NCBI GenBank assembly: GCA_022511425.1
Contig: JAFLRO010000022.1
Coordinates: 1 to 37,172, forward strand
Length of the DNA stretch: 37,172 bases
Direction of reading: 5' to 3'
Source: Acetatifactor sp.
GTDB taxonomy: Bacteria; Bacillota; Clostridia; Lachnospirales; Lachnospiraceae
Shown: one piece after another, positions 16,904 to 25,567 of the stretch
Position numbering within the stretch: the stretch's first letter is position 1
Layout of the letters: every line of letters starts with the position of its first letter
The notes under the pieces: generated by a model
Seen by the model: only the letters and a program-made list of their open reading frames with translations
Databases searched by the model: none
What the model was told of the DNA's origin: nothing
Position numbers and translations under genes: made by a program

Positions 16904-16940
16904 GCGTCTCCTTCCAACCTTCTCCGACGCATTCTTGATT

Positions 16941-17180
16941 TTACCTGATAAATTTGTATACTACCAGAGCAATTATGACTCCGATGACACTGGCAATGGT
17001 GATATTGATGGTCAGGCCAAAGGTCAGCACGAAAAAACCAAGGTCAAGCACCACCGGCGAACTTAAGCCAAATGCTTGGCCATAGTTTAAAAAGCTGCCG
17101 TCAAAGAAAGTGCCGATAAATCTGCCAATAACAAAACCGACCAGTACCAGGAGTACCAAAACCCAGTTTACTCTCTTCAA
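16941..17180 (-). CDS. DUF4321 family small membrane protein
   Basis: A 79-residue protein with two hydrophobic segments (about 5-25 and 48-75) and the RFIGTF and LGFFVLTFGLTINIT segments typical of the DUF4321 proteins found upstream of radC or mreB in clostridia. Start is TTG at 17180 with GAGGGA about 5 bases upstream. It is first in the long rod-shape block, 37 bases before radC. Function unknown. Confidence 0.85.
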   Translation of the reverse strand: MKRVNWVLVLLVLVGFVIGRFIGTFFDGSFLNYGQAFGLSSPVVLDLGFFVLTFGLTINITIASVIGVIIALVVYKFIR

Positions 17181-17354
17181 TTTGATCCCTCACTCTTTCT
17201 TTCGTGTTGTAGGGTCGCAGGACTTGTCCGCCGCCCGAGCGGAGTTAAGTCTCATACGTCTTTATATAGTACCACAAAATGGTAGAACTGTACATAAAAA
17301 TCATAGAAATTATTTTGACGTTTTTCTACAATGTATATTATTTTTATATTTTCT
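17181..17354. other. Intergenic gap upstream of the rod-shape block
   Basis: No gene seen. The promoter of the DUF4321-radC-mreB unit should lie here, but I see only weak minus-strand candidates (TACTATATAA near 17260-17270). A plus-strand TTGACG at 17328 has no good -10 and no gene. Confidence 0.4.
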
Positions 17355-17778
17355 ACAAGTAACGGCATCATGCGGTGGGTATGCCTGAACCTGGCTGTAA
17401 TTTAGGAACATTTCTGAGGAAACATTGTCTTGCTTATTCTGTTTACTTATTCTGTTTACAATGAAATTCCATATTACACATATACCTTCTGCATAAAATG
17501 CTCTTGATAAGCGAGTAACAGGCATCGGGTGGCGGGCGTGCTTACGCAAACAATTCAGCGGCGCACTTAGACGGAGGTGAAATCCACTGCTTATGCAGAC
17601 TTAGGCGTGATACTCTTCCACGCCTTAGTCGTAGTTAGCAGTTAGTTCACCGGAGCGTTGCCGCGCTTTGCGCGAGCATTGAGCCGAACGCAGGCGCTTG
17701 CGCATGCACTCGGCGAAAGCCGCGGCAGTGAGCAGCAAGCGAACTGCGTAAGCACACCCGCCGCCCGGTGCCGTCACT
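17355..17778. mobile_element. MITE-like intergenic element, copy 2
   Basis: GC-rich noncoding block. Terminal sequence at 17514-17548 is inverted at 17745-17778: both read AGT(G/A)AC..GGCA(C/T)CGGG(C/T)GGCGGG(T/C)GTGCTTACGCA in their own orientation, about 34 bases with few differences. A second left-type end lies at 17355-17387 and matches the right end of copy 1 (139-169). The body 17579-17676 aligns with copy 1. The right end abuts the stop codon of the PLP-lyase gene (its TAA is 17778-17780). Two left ends suggest nesting or internal duplication. No transposase ORF is inside. Confidence 0.6.
17600..17628. repeat. Hairpin inside element copy 2
   Basis: Arms CTTAGGCGTG (17600-17609) and CACGCCTTAG (17619-17628) pair with one mismatch. 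It is homologous in position to 26-52 but with both arms changed together. Confidence 0.6.
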
Positions 17779-19079
17779 TATGGAATACTAACAAGCCCTT
17801 TATCCACCAGCGCCTGAAGAGATTTCAAAATTCCAAACTTCGCATGATGCCACGTAAGTCCTCCCTGAAAATAAACAGCATAGGGTGGCTTAATGGGTCC
17901 ATCAGCAGAAAGCTCAATGGATGAGCCGGAGACAAAAGCCCCGGCAGCCATAATGACCTTGGCATCGTAGCCGGGCATGTCCCAGGGTTCTGGGGTCACA
18001 TGACTGTCAACTGGTGCTCCGGCCTGGATTCCCTGGCAGAAAGCAATGACAGCCTCTGGATTTCCAAAGGTGATAGCCTGGATAATATCATGCCTAGTTT
18101 CGTTGCTGTCAGGAATCACAGCAAATCCTAAGGGTTCATAGAGATTCGCTGCAAAAATTGCTGCTTTCAGTGCAGATGCTGTGACTGTAGGAGCAAGAAA
18201 AAATCCTTGGTAAAAGTCCTTGAGCACGCCCAGAGAAGCCCCAACCTCCTTGGCAAGCCCCGGTGAAGTCAAACGGCAGGCGGCATTCTCCACACACTCT
18301 CTTGTTCCGGCAATATAGCCGCCAATAGGAGCAAGTCCACCGCCGGGATTTTTGATCAGGGATCCCACCACCATGTCGGCTCCCACATCGCTGGGTTCCC
18401 GCACTTCTACAAACTCCCCATAGCAGTTATCCACCATACAGATCACATCGGGCTTGATGTCCTTTACAAAAGCAATAAGTTCCCCAATTCTGTCCACAGA
18501 CAGAGTGGGTCTGGTCTGGTAGCCTTTAGAGCGCTGAATGGTGACCAAACGGGTGCGGTCGTTTATTGAGTTTTTAATCCCTTCATAGTCAAAACTTCCG
18601 TCGGGAAGCAGATCCACCTGTCTGTAAGAGATGTTGTACTCTGCCAGAGAACCCCGGGAGGGGCGGATACCAATGACCTCCTCTAAAGTATCATAGGGCT
18701 TTCCTACTGGTGAAAGAATCTCATCGCCGGGCCGTAGGTTGCTCATGAGTGCCAGGGCAAGAGCATGGGTGCCGCAGGTGATTTGGGGGCGCACCAGGGC
18801 ATCCTCAGTGTGAAATACCCTTGCATAGACCTCCTCAAGCGTATCCCGGCCAAGGTCATTGTAGCCGTAGCCCGTGGTACCCAGCAGACAGGCCTCGCTG
18901 ACCTTTGCCTCCTGCATAGCGCGTATTACCTTTAACTGGTTGTATTCTGCCACTGCATCTATCGATTTGTAACGCTCTTCCAGTTTTTCCAAAATTTTGC
19001 TGCCATATTCATACACATCCCTGCTAATGCCCATTGAGGCATACAATTCCTGCAATTCACTCAACTTAATGTCCTCCAT
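17778..19079 (-). CDS. PLP-dependent lyase-like protein ('aluminium resistance'/methionine gamma-lyase family)
   Basis: Fold-type I PLP protein of 433 residues. The family is annotated as aluminium resistance protein or methionine gamma-lyase family (YnbB in Bacillus); its natural reaction is not settled. Landmarks are RPQITCGTHALALAL (about 96-110), ICMVDNCYGEFVE with the PLP-ring aspartate, and SLIKNPGGGLAPIGGYIAG with the predicted Schiff-base lysine. The ATG at 19079 lies 50 bases after miaA, the usual neighbourhood. In many relatives hfq sits between miaA and this gene; it is absent here. Its stop codon touches the MITE-like element. Confidence 0.9.
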   Translation of the reverse strand: MEDIKLSELQELYASMGISRDVYEYGSKILEKLEERYKSIDAVAEYNQLKVIRAMQEAKVSEACLLGTTGYGYNDLGRDTLEEVYARVFHTEDALVRPQITCGTHALALALMSNLRPGDEILSPVGKPYDTLEEVIGIRPSRGSLAEYNISYRQVDLLPDGSFDYEGIKNSINDRTRLVTIQRSKGYQTRPTLSVDRIGELIAFVKDIKPDVICMVDNCYGEFVEVREPSDVGADMVVGSLIKNPGGGLAPIGGYIAGTRECVENAACRLTSPGLAKEVGASLGVLKDFYQGFFLAPTVTASALKAAIFAANLYEPLGFAVIPDSNETRHDIIQAITFGNPEAVIAFCQGIQAGAPVDSHVTPEPWDMPGYDAKVIMAAGAFVSGSSIELSADGPIKPPYAVYFQGGLTWHHAKFGILKSLQALVDKGLVSIP

Positions 19080-19129
19080 CTGTGGTCAGTCTATATTTAT
19101 CTGCTATGCGTGAAAAATCTTACTCTATG

Positions 19130-20104
19130 TCAGATACTCAGTATTTTCTTCTGAACCAACTTGTCTATCATAAACGTTAGCATTCGTTCCTCGTCATAGC
19201 CAAAGTCATTTTTGTTGACCCAGATCACATCCTGCTCTCGCCGAAACCAGGTGAGCTGTCTTTTGGCGAAATGCCGTGTATTCAGCTTAATCAGGGCCAC
19301 AGCCTCCTCCAGAGTATACTCCCCTTCCAGCCATGCCAGGAGCTCCTTATAGCCCAATCCCTGCATGGAGACCATATCGCGGGTACAGCCCATCTCTTTC
19401 AGACTCTTGACCTCTTCCGCCAGTCCCTGTGCCATCATCTCGTCCACCCGCTGCTCAATACGCTGATAGAGGCGGTCCCTCTCGTCGTTCAGCACAAAGT
19501 AACAGGACTGATAAGCGCTTCCCTTCTGCTTTTCCTTGTCATTGTGTTTAGATATGGGTTCTCCTGTCAGATGATAAAACTCAAGTGCCCGGATGGTGCG
19601 CTTGATATTGTTGGAATGAATCACCTCTGCAGAATCCGGATCTGTTTTTGCAAGAAGATCGTGTAGATACCCCGAACCCTTTTCTTTTGCAAGCGATTCC
19701 AGGTATGTTCTGTATTCTGTGTTCTCCTCATTTTCGGTAAAATCGATATCCCTCAAAAGAGCCTGAATGTAGAAGCCCGTGCCCCCAGCCACAATGGGGA
19801 TATGCCCTCTCTCATAGATATCTTCCAGGCATTCTTCGCATCTTTGCTTGAACACTACCACATTGAATGGCTCCCTGGGGTCTAATATATCAATCATATG
19901 GTGGGGAATACCCTGCATCTCTTCGGTCGTGATCTTGGCGGAGCCTATGTCCATATGACGGTAGACCTGCATGGAATCAGCGGAGAGTATCTCGCCATTT
20001 ACAGTCTTTGCCAGAGCAATGGAAAGTTTTGTCTTTCCTACTGCTGTAGGACCGGTCAGGACGATCATGGGACGTTTCTGATGCTTTTTCTTTTCTTGTT
20101 CCAT
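19130..20104 (-). CDS. miaA: tRNA dimethylallyltransferase
   Basis: Transfers a dimethylallyl group to N6 of A37 in tRNAs reading UNN codons, producing the substrate for MiaB. The 324-residue protein has Walker A GPTAVGKTKLS, the catalytic/base motif SADSMQVYRHMDIGSAK, the HHMIDILDP motif, GGTGFYIQALL, and QLTWFRREQD near the C-terminus. The ATG at 20104 has GGAGAG seven bases upstream; a TTG at 20122 is less likely. miaB is in the same block at 26281, so both enzymes for ms2i6A are encoded here. Confidence 0.95.
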   Translation of the reverse strand: MEQEKKKHQKRPMIVLTGPTAVGKTKLSIALAKTVNGEILSADSMQVYRHMDIGSAKITTEEMQGIPHHMIDILDPREPFNVVVFKQRCEECLEDIYERGHIPIVAGGTGFYIQALLRDIDFTENEENTEYRTYLESLAKEKGSGYLHDLLAKTDPDSAEVIHSNNIKRTIRALEFYHLTGEPISKHNDKEKQKGSAYQSCYFVLNDERDRLYQRIEQRVDEMMAQGLAEEVKSLKEMGCTRDMVSMQGLGYKELLAWLEGEYTLEEAVALIKLNTRHFAKRQLTWFRREQDVIWVNKNDFGYDEERMLTFMIDKLVQKKILSI

Positions 20105-20200
20105 GGATTTGCTCTCCGTCAATAGATTTTGACATTCCCATTATGCACAACGCAGGCTTGTCTGTGTTTGAGTTGACACTTTTTTCATTGCTTACGGAAG

Positions 20201-22339
20201 TCAATTTACAACCCGCTTGAATTTCCGCTCCATCTCATATTTTGTCATGGAGACGATGGTCGGACGTCCATGAGGGCAGTTGTAGGGGTTATCCAGGGTC
20301 AACAGTTCATCGATGAGGGCTTCTGCCTCTGGGAGACTTAGAAGACTGTTTCCCTTGACAGCAGCTTTGCAGGACATGGAGGCAATCTTCTCCTCTATGA
20401 CCCGGATGCCTCCGAAGGCGGTGCCTTCTGCCAGCTGATCCAGCACCTCCAGAAACATCTCCTGTTCGTTACAGCCGTACAGATCCACCGGCACACTGCG
20501 CAGCGCGTATTCGCTGCCGCCGAAGTCCTCTATCTCAAATCCCAGGCTCAAGAAAACCTCAAAATGCTCCTTCAGCACTGATTCTTCCTGCCCGGAAAGG
20601 CTTACGATCACCGGTGGCATCAGAGTCTGGGAAACAACTGCTTTCTCCCGGAACTGCTTCATCAGGCGCTCATAATTAACTTTCTCATGGGCAGCATGCT
20701 GGTCGATCATCAACAACTTGTCCTCAAATTGCACCAGCCAGTAAGTCTCAAAAACCTGTCCGATGATCCGGAACCGGGAGCGGTTGTCGGCGGTAAGAAT
20801 TTTATCCTCAAATAAATTTATCTGGTTACCGACTGTGTAATTGTTGACAGAAGTTTCTGTGTCTACCGCCGATTCTTTGTCTGGTGCAATTTCCAACTTT
20901 GAAACAGCTTTATATGTTCCATCGTTTTTCTCGTCTGTATCCCCTGATTTTAACTCCGAAGTCTCGATGAAAAATGCCTCTTCTATTGGCTGCTGAGACA
21001 TTGCCTTCTGCGGAATGTCCAGAACTGCGTTATTTGGAACTACCATCTGCGAATTTGAGGTTTCGCTCTTGAAAGTCTCTATTTGCATATTTTGACGGGA
21101 ATCTGCAAGATTCCCCTGCATTTTGGTTGCATTTTCACCATTTTTCACCCTATTCCATACAGGAATCTGCATGAATTCCTGCATTTTAGGCTGTTCAGCC
21201 GCATATTTTGTCTCTTCCATGAGACGGTATTCTTCAGTCCTTCGCTTTTCAAAGGGCTCAGGCGTACGTTTTTTCTCCTGGGTTATCTTTTCCTGGCGTT
21301 CTTTTGCCTTTCTCTCCCCGTCAGATTCCAGTCTTGCTTCGGGAATCATCTCCTGCTTTTGCAGCACATCTTTGACAGATTTTGACAGAAATCTTGCAAA
21401 ATCGAGCCCATCACTGAAGCGAACGTCCATTTTTGACGGGTGAACATTCACATCTACCTGTTCCGTATCCATAGTTATATGCAGGACACACAGAGGAAAC
21501 TTGTGCTGCATCAGATATTCCTTGTAGCCTTCCTCAATAGATTTTGCCACCACATTGCTGCGGATGAATCGTCCGTTTATAAAGTAAATCTCAAAATTCC
21601 GGTTGGATCGCACCACCTCCGGCTTTCCCAGATAGCCCTCCACCTTGATGCCGTTACTCTCTGCCTGAATGGGAATCAGAGCGTTTGCAACCTCTCTGCC
21701 ATATAGCCTGTATATGACCTCTTTCAGGTCTCCGTTGCCGGAGGTATGGAATTTCAGTTGATTCCCCAATGTGAGTTTAAAGGAGATATCCGGTCTTGAA
21801 AGAGCCAGATGTTCCATCAGATCAGCTATGTAACCGCCTTCAGTGGGAGCCTGCTTTAAGAACTTCCGGCGCACGGGAGTATTGTAAAACAGATTTCGCA
21901 TGAGAAAAGTGGTGCCATCAGGTGCGCCCACTTCCTCAAATCCCACTTCTTTTGCACCCTCTAAAAGAATGCGGCTGCCGGTGATACTGTCTTTCGGCTT
22001 TGTGATTACCTCCACCTTTGCCACGGCGGAGATACTTGAAAGCGCCTCTCCCCGAAATCCCAGGCTTGAAATATGATTCAAATCTCCCGCGTTCTCAATC
22101 TTGCTGGTGGCATGGCGAAGAAAAGCTGTGCGAAGCTGATCCTGCTCCATACCACAGCCGTTGTCCGTGACACGGATGAACTCGATGCCACCGTCCTTTG
22201 CCTCCACGGTGATGGCGTCGGCCCCCGCGTCAATAGCGTTCTCTACCAGCTCCTTCACCACACTGGAAGGACGCTCTACCACCTCGCCGGCCGCAATCTT
22301 ATCTATGGTCTCCGAATCCAGAACATGTATCTGCGCCAT
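20201..22339 (-). CDS. mutL: DNA mismatch repair protein MutL
   Basis: ATP-dependent mediator of mismatch repair that also nicks DNA in bacteria without MutH. The 712-residue protein has the GHKL ATPase domain (ENAIDAGAD, DNGCGM, GFRGEALSS) to about residue 330. A long, low-complexity Gln/Glu/Lys/Met-rich linker spans about 340-510, then the C-terminal dimer domain. The endonuclease motif DQHAAHEKVNYE starts at residue 546, and CPHGRP is at 688-693, so it should be an active nicking MutL. It follows mutS by 148 bases. Confidence 0.96.
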   Translation of the reverse strand: MAQIHVLDSETIDKIAAGEVVERPSSVVKELVENAIDAGADAITVEAKDGGIEFIRVTDNGCGMEQDQLRTAFLRHATSKIENAGDLNHISSLGFRGEALSSISAVAKVEVITKPKDSITGSRILLEGAKEVGFEEVGAPDGTTFLMRNLFYNTPVRRKFLKQAPTEGGYIADLMEHLALSRPDISFKLTLGNQLKFHTSGNGDLKEVIYRLYGREVANALIPIQAESNGIKVEGYLGKPEVVRSNRNFEIYFINGRFIRSNVVAKSIEEGYKEYLMQHKFPLCVLHITMDTEQVDVNVHPSKMDVRFSDGLDFARFLSKSVKDVLQKQEMIPEARLESDGERKAKERQEKITQEKKRTPEPFEKRRTEEYRLMEETKYAAEQPKMQEFMQIPVWNRVKNGENATKMQGNLADSRQNMQIETFKSETSNSQMVVPNNAVLDIPQKAMSQQPIEEAFFIETSELKSGDTDEKNDGTYKAVSKLEIAPDKESAVDTETSVNNYTVGNQINLFEDKILTADNRSRFRIIGQVFETYWLVQFEDKLLMIDQHAAHEKVNYERLMKQFREKAVVSQTLMPPVIVSLSGQEESVLKEHFEVFLSLGFEIEDFGGSEYALRSVPVDLYGCNEQEMFLEVLDQLAEGTAFGGIRVIEEKIASMSCKAAVKGNSLLSLPEAEALIDELLTLDNPYNCPHGRPTIVSMTKYEMERKFKRVVN

Positions 22340-22395
22340 TACCTTTCTGCTCCTCTAAAATAATATGTTTTTTACTCCCACGTTTTATAAAAGCG

Positions 22396-22414
22396 TTCTT
22401 ACAATAAGTAAGAA
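22396..22414 (-). promoter_or_regulatory. Hairpin in the mutS-mutL gap
   Basis: Perfect 7-bp arms TTCTTAC / GTAAGAA with a 5-base loop, 57-75 bases upstream of the mutL ATG, followed on the minus strand by CGCTTTTAT. It may be a weak terminator or leader structure between mutS and mutL; evidence is only the fold. Confidence 0.3.
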
Positions 22415-22487
22415 TTTATAATGGATACAGGCAAAATTGCCATTCACCAATATCGCCAAACATGGATAGTCGGCTTCCATTCTATCC

Positions 22488-25157
22488 CTACCACCTATTT
22501 TTCAACTTATTCTGCAGCCTATACAGCACATTCAACGCATCAATCGGTGCCAATGTATTGACCTCAATCTCCATCAGTTCCTTTATCACATCCTCGTCCG
22601 TCACTGTATCAAACAGAGACATTTGTGCCAAATCCACCTCATCCAGTTTAGGCTGCTTTGCTGCCTTTACATCATCCTTCACAACCACCGTGATACTCTG
22701 TATTTTCTCAGTGATATCATTATCCGTCAGCTGCTCCACAATTTCTTTAGCACGGTCAATCACCATATCCGGTACACCGGCAAGCTTCGCAACCTGGATA
22801 CCGTAGCTTCTGTCCGCGCCACCCTTGATAATTTTTCTCAGGAAGACGATATCGTCCCCCACCTCCTTCACGGCGATACAGTAATTGTTTACGTTGCTCA
22901 TCTTGCCTTCCAACTCTGTCAGTTCATGATAATGGGTGGCAAAAAGCGTCTTGGCCCCCAAAATCTTTCGGTTGCTGATATGCTCAATCACTGCCCACGC
23001 TATGCTCAAGCCATCGAAGGTAGAGGTTCCACGGCCAATTTCATCCAGAATCAACAAGCTGTCTGAAGTCGCGTTCCTTAAGATATTTGCCACCTCATTC
23101 ATCTCCACCATGAAGGTGGACTGACCGCTGGCCAAATCGTCGGAAGCGCCAACTCTGGTGAAGATTCTGTCAACAATGCCGATGTTTGCACTTTTTGCGG
23201 GCACAAAGCAACCCACCTGAGCCATAAGCACGATCAAGGCGGTCTGGCGCATATAGGTGGACTTTCCCGCCATGTTAGGGCCTGTGATGACACTGATACA
23301 GTGGCTCCCGTTGTCCAAATAGATATCGTTCGTAATAAACAGGTCATTTGTGATCATCTGCTCCACCACAGGATGTCTGCCGTCCTTGATGTCGATAATC
23401 CCTTTTTCATTCAGTTTGGGACGCACATAGTGATTGCGCTCTGCTACCAATGAAAGCGAAGAATATACATCCAACTTTGCTATAGCCTTAGCCGTCCGCT
23501 GGATTCGCTCAAGTTCTAAGGCTATGGAATCCCTTATTTTGCAGAACAGGTCGTACTCCAGCGTTGTAAGCTTATCCTCCGCGTTCAGGATGGTATCCTC
23601 CAGCTCCTTCAGCCTGGGGGTGGTGTAGCGCTCAGCATTGGCAAGGGTCTGTTTCCGGATATAGTCCTCGGGCACCAGATGCTGGTAGGAATTCGTCACC
23701 TCAAAATAATACCCGAATACCTTGTTATACTTGATTCTCAGGTTCTTAATGCCGGTGCGCTCCCGATCCTGCTCCTCCAGCTCCGCCAGCCACTGCTTGC
23801 CATCTCGTTTAGCACTGCGAAGCATATCGATAGTCTCGTCAAAACCATCCTTGATCATACCGCCCTCCCTGATCGTCACAGGCGGGGCCTCCTCAATGGA
23901 AGAACGGATCAGTTCATATACATCCTCAAGACTGTCAATGTCGTTCTCAATGCCTGAAAGCTCCTGCTTGGAAAAGCTTTTTAATACTTTTTTGATGGCA
24001 GGAAGCATCTCCAGAGAATTCCGAAAAGCAATAAAATCTCTGGGATTTGCCGTTTTATATGTAACCTTGCTCAGCAGCCGCTCCAAATCGTAGACAGGAT
24101 TCAAGTACTCTCTCAACTCATCCCGGGAAACGCTGTCCCGGTTCAGCTCCTCAATGGCATCCAGACGAAGCTCCATCTCCTCCTTGTCAATCAGAGGCTG
24201 TTCAATCATGCTCCGAAGCAGCCTGCCTCCCATAGCTGTCTTAGTCTTGTCCAGCACCCAGAGAAGGGAACCGCGCTTCTGCTTATCCCTCAATGTCTCC
24301 GTCAGTTCAAGATTCCGCCTGGTGGCGCTGTCTAACAGCATATACTTGTTGGTCAGATAGGGATAGATATGGGTAAAATGAGCTAGATCCGTCTTCTGGG
24401 TCTCATAGAGATATTGAAGCAGCCCTCCCGCCGCCAGCATTCCCACCGGAAAATCCTCTATGCCCAATCCAATCAAAGTATTGACCTTAAAGTGCTTAAG
24501 TAACGCTCTCTTACATCCCTCATCATCAAACATGTGAGGCTCCAGGGCATTTACGGAAATATGGTACTTGCTGCGCAGCCCTTCCAGATCAAATCCACTG
24601 ACCATAAATGCCTCATTGTGGATGATTTCCGAGGGTTCGTACTTCATCAGTTCGTCGTTTAGCTTCTTTAAATCATCCACCTCAGTCAGATAATAGTCGC
24701 CGGTAGTCACGTCTGCCACGGAGATGCCTATCTTCGTAGGAGTATATACAATGCTCATCAGAAAATTGTTTTTGGACTCCTCCAAGGATTGAAGGTTTAA
24801 GTTTGTTCCCGGAGTCACTATGCGGGTCACTTCCCGTTTAACCAGTCCTTTAGCCAGCCTGGGGTCTTCCATCTGCTCACCGATGGCAACCTTATATCCC
24901 TTATTCACCAGTCTTGTCAGGTATGTCTCAACCGCGTGGTAGGGCACGCCGCACATGGGCGCCCTCTCCTCCAGACCACAGGCCTTCCCCGTCAGAGTCA
25001 GCTCCAGCTCCCTGGAGGCAGTGATGGCATCCTCAAAAAACATTTCATAAAAATCTCCAAGACGATAAAACAGGATGCAGTCAGGATACTGCTTCTTGGT
25101 CTCCATATACTGCTGCATCATGGGTGTCAGGTCTTCCATGGGAATACTTTCTGGCAT
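22488..25157 (-). CDS. mutS: DNA mismatch recognition protein MutS
   Basis: Recognises mispairs and small loops and recruits MutL. From the ATG at 25157 (AGGAG ten bases upstream) the protein has 889 residues. The mispair-contact motif FYEMF is in the N-terminal domain, with connector, lever and clamp domains after it. The ATPase core has Walker A GPNMAGKST near residue 620, then LLILDEIGRGTSTFDGLSIAWA and FATHYHEL. The frame is open to 25211, but that stretch lies in the upstream repeat and lacks a ribosome site. mutL follows. Confidence 0.97.
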   Translation of the reverse strand: MPESIPMEDLTPMMQQYMETKKQYPDCILFYRLGDFYEMFFEDAITASRELELTLTGKACGLEERAPMCGVPYHAVETYLTRLVNKGYKVAIGEQMEDPRLAKGLVKREVTRIVTPGTNLNLQSLEESKNNFLMSIVYTPTKIGISVADVTTGDYYLTEVDDLKKLNDELMKYEPSEIIHNEAFMVSGFDLEGLRSKYHISVNALEPHMFDDEGCKRALLKHFKVNTLIGLGIEDFPVGMLAAGGLLQYLYETQKTDLAHFTHIYPYLTNKYMLLDSATRRNLELTETLRDKQKRGSLLWVLDKTKTAMGGRLLRSMIEQPLIDKEEMELRLDAIEELNRDSVSRDELREYLNPVYDLERLLSKVTYKTANPRDFIAFRNSLEMLPAIKKVLKSFSKQELSGIENDIDSLEDVYELIRSSIEEAPPVTIREGGMIKDGFDETIDMLRSAKRDGKQWLAELEEQDRERTGIKNLRIKYNKVFGYYFEVTNSYQHLVPEDYIRKQTLANAERYTTPRLKELEDTILNAEDKLTTLEYDLFCKIRDSIALELERIQRTAKAIAKLDVYSSLSLVAERNHYVRPKLNEKGIIDIKDGRHPVVEQMITNDLFITNDIYLDNGSHCISVITGPNMAGKSTYMRQTALIVLMAQVGCFVPAKSANIGIVDRIFTRVGASDDLASGQSTFMVEMNEVANILRNATSDSLLILDEIGRGTSTFDGLSIAWAVIEHISNRKILGAKTLFATHYHELTELEGKMSNVNNYCIAVKEVGDDIVFLRKIIKGGADRSYGIQVAKLAGVPDMVIDRAKEIVEQLTDNDITEKIQSITVVVKDDVKAAKQPKLDEVDLAQMSLFDTVTDEDVIKELMEIEVNTLAPIDALNVLYRLQNKLKNRW

Positions 25158-25183
25158 TGGTTCTTTACTCCTGTTCTTTAAAG

Positions 25184-25260
25184 TATCACAAGTACGGCCT
25201 GTGATCGCCATTCGCCGTTCGCCGAATGAGCAAGCTCATTCTTCTCGCTTGCGCTCATTA
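25184..25260. repeat. Palindrome-containing repeat, unit 1
   Basis: 77-base unit starting TATCACA and ending GCGCTCATTA, 27 bases upstream of the mutS ATG. It contains the perfect palindrome GAATGAGC-AA-GCTCATTC (25224-25241). The next unit starts at 25261. Confidence 0.8.
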
Positions 25261-25340
25261 TATCACAGGCATAGCCTGTGATCAGCATTCGCCGCTCGCC
25301 ATGAGTGAGCAAGCTCACTCCGGCTCGCTTACGCTCATTA
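25261..25340. repeat. Palindrome-containing repeat, unit 2
   Basis: Second, 80-base tandem unit. It has two perfect palindromes: TCACAGGC-ATA-GCCTGTGA (25263-25281) and GAGTGAGC-AA-GCTCACTC (25303-25320). The latter differs from unit 1 by paired changes that keep the stem intact. On the minus strand each unit boundary carries TATAATGAGCG, a -10-like word. Confidence 0.8.
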
Positions 25341-25396
25341 TATCATGATGAGTGCTGCCTTAATCTATATAGTATGTTTCTGTCGGACACATCAGA

Positions 25397-25430
25397 AAGG
25401 CAAATACACAAGTAATTGTGCATTTGCCTT
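25397..25430 (-). terminator. Probable terminator after the broken regulator gene
   Basis: Fifteen-base arms (25397-25411 and 25416-25430, AAGGCAAAT..CACAA) with loop GTAA. On the minus strand all 15 pairs form, one as G-U, followed by TTTCT. It is about 138 bases past the stop at 25568 and ahead of the mutS leader. The T-run is short. Confidence 0.55.
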
Positions 25431-25567
25431 ATCTTACCACAAAATCTTGTAATTGTAAATCTTGGACAGCCTAAATCTTGTAAAGTAAAATAAACTATGT
25501 CCAAAAGTGACGGCATAAAACATACTGTTTTTTAGTTTAAATAGATTTCATTTGATCTTATTAGATT
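25431..25567. other. AT-rich gap upstream of the terminator-like hairpin
   Basis: No gene. AAATCTTG occurs three times between 25440 and 25485, and a loose TTAGATTTTATA-type repetition runs to the stop of the regulator. AAAGTGACGGCAT near 25505-25517 equals the tip of the MITE-like element but has no partner nearby. Confidence 0.4.

Noticed and set aside
19977..20204. Minus-strand frame of 75 codons between mutL and miaA
   Set aside because: It overlaps the miaA start in another phase, begins with TTG without a ribosome site, and is a low-complexity sequence of Lys and Ser.
25505..25517. AAAGTGACGGCAT as a third MITE-like element
   Set aside because: Only the outermost tip matches and no inverted partner or body sequence is nearby; chance or a remnant cannot be distinguished.
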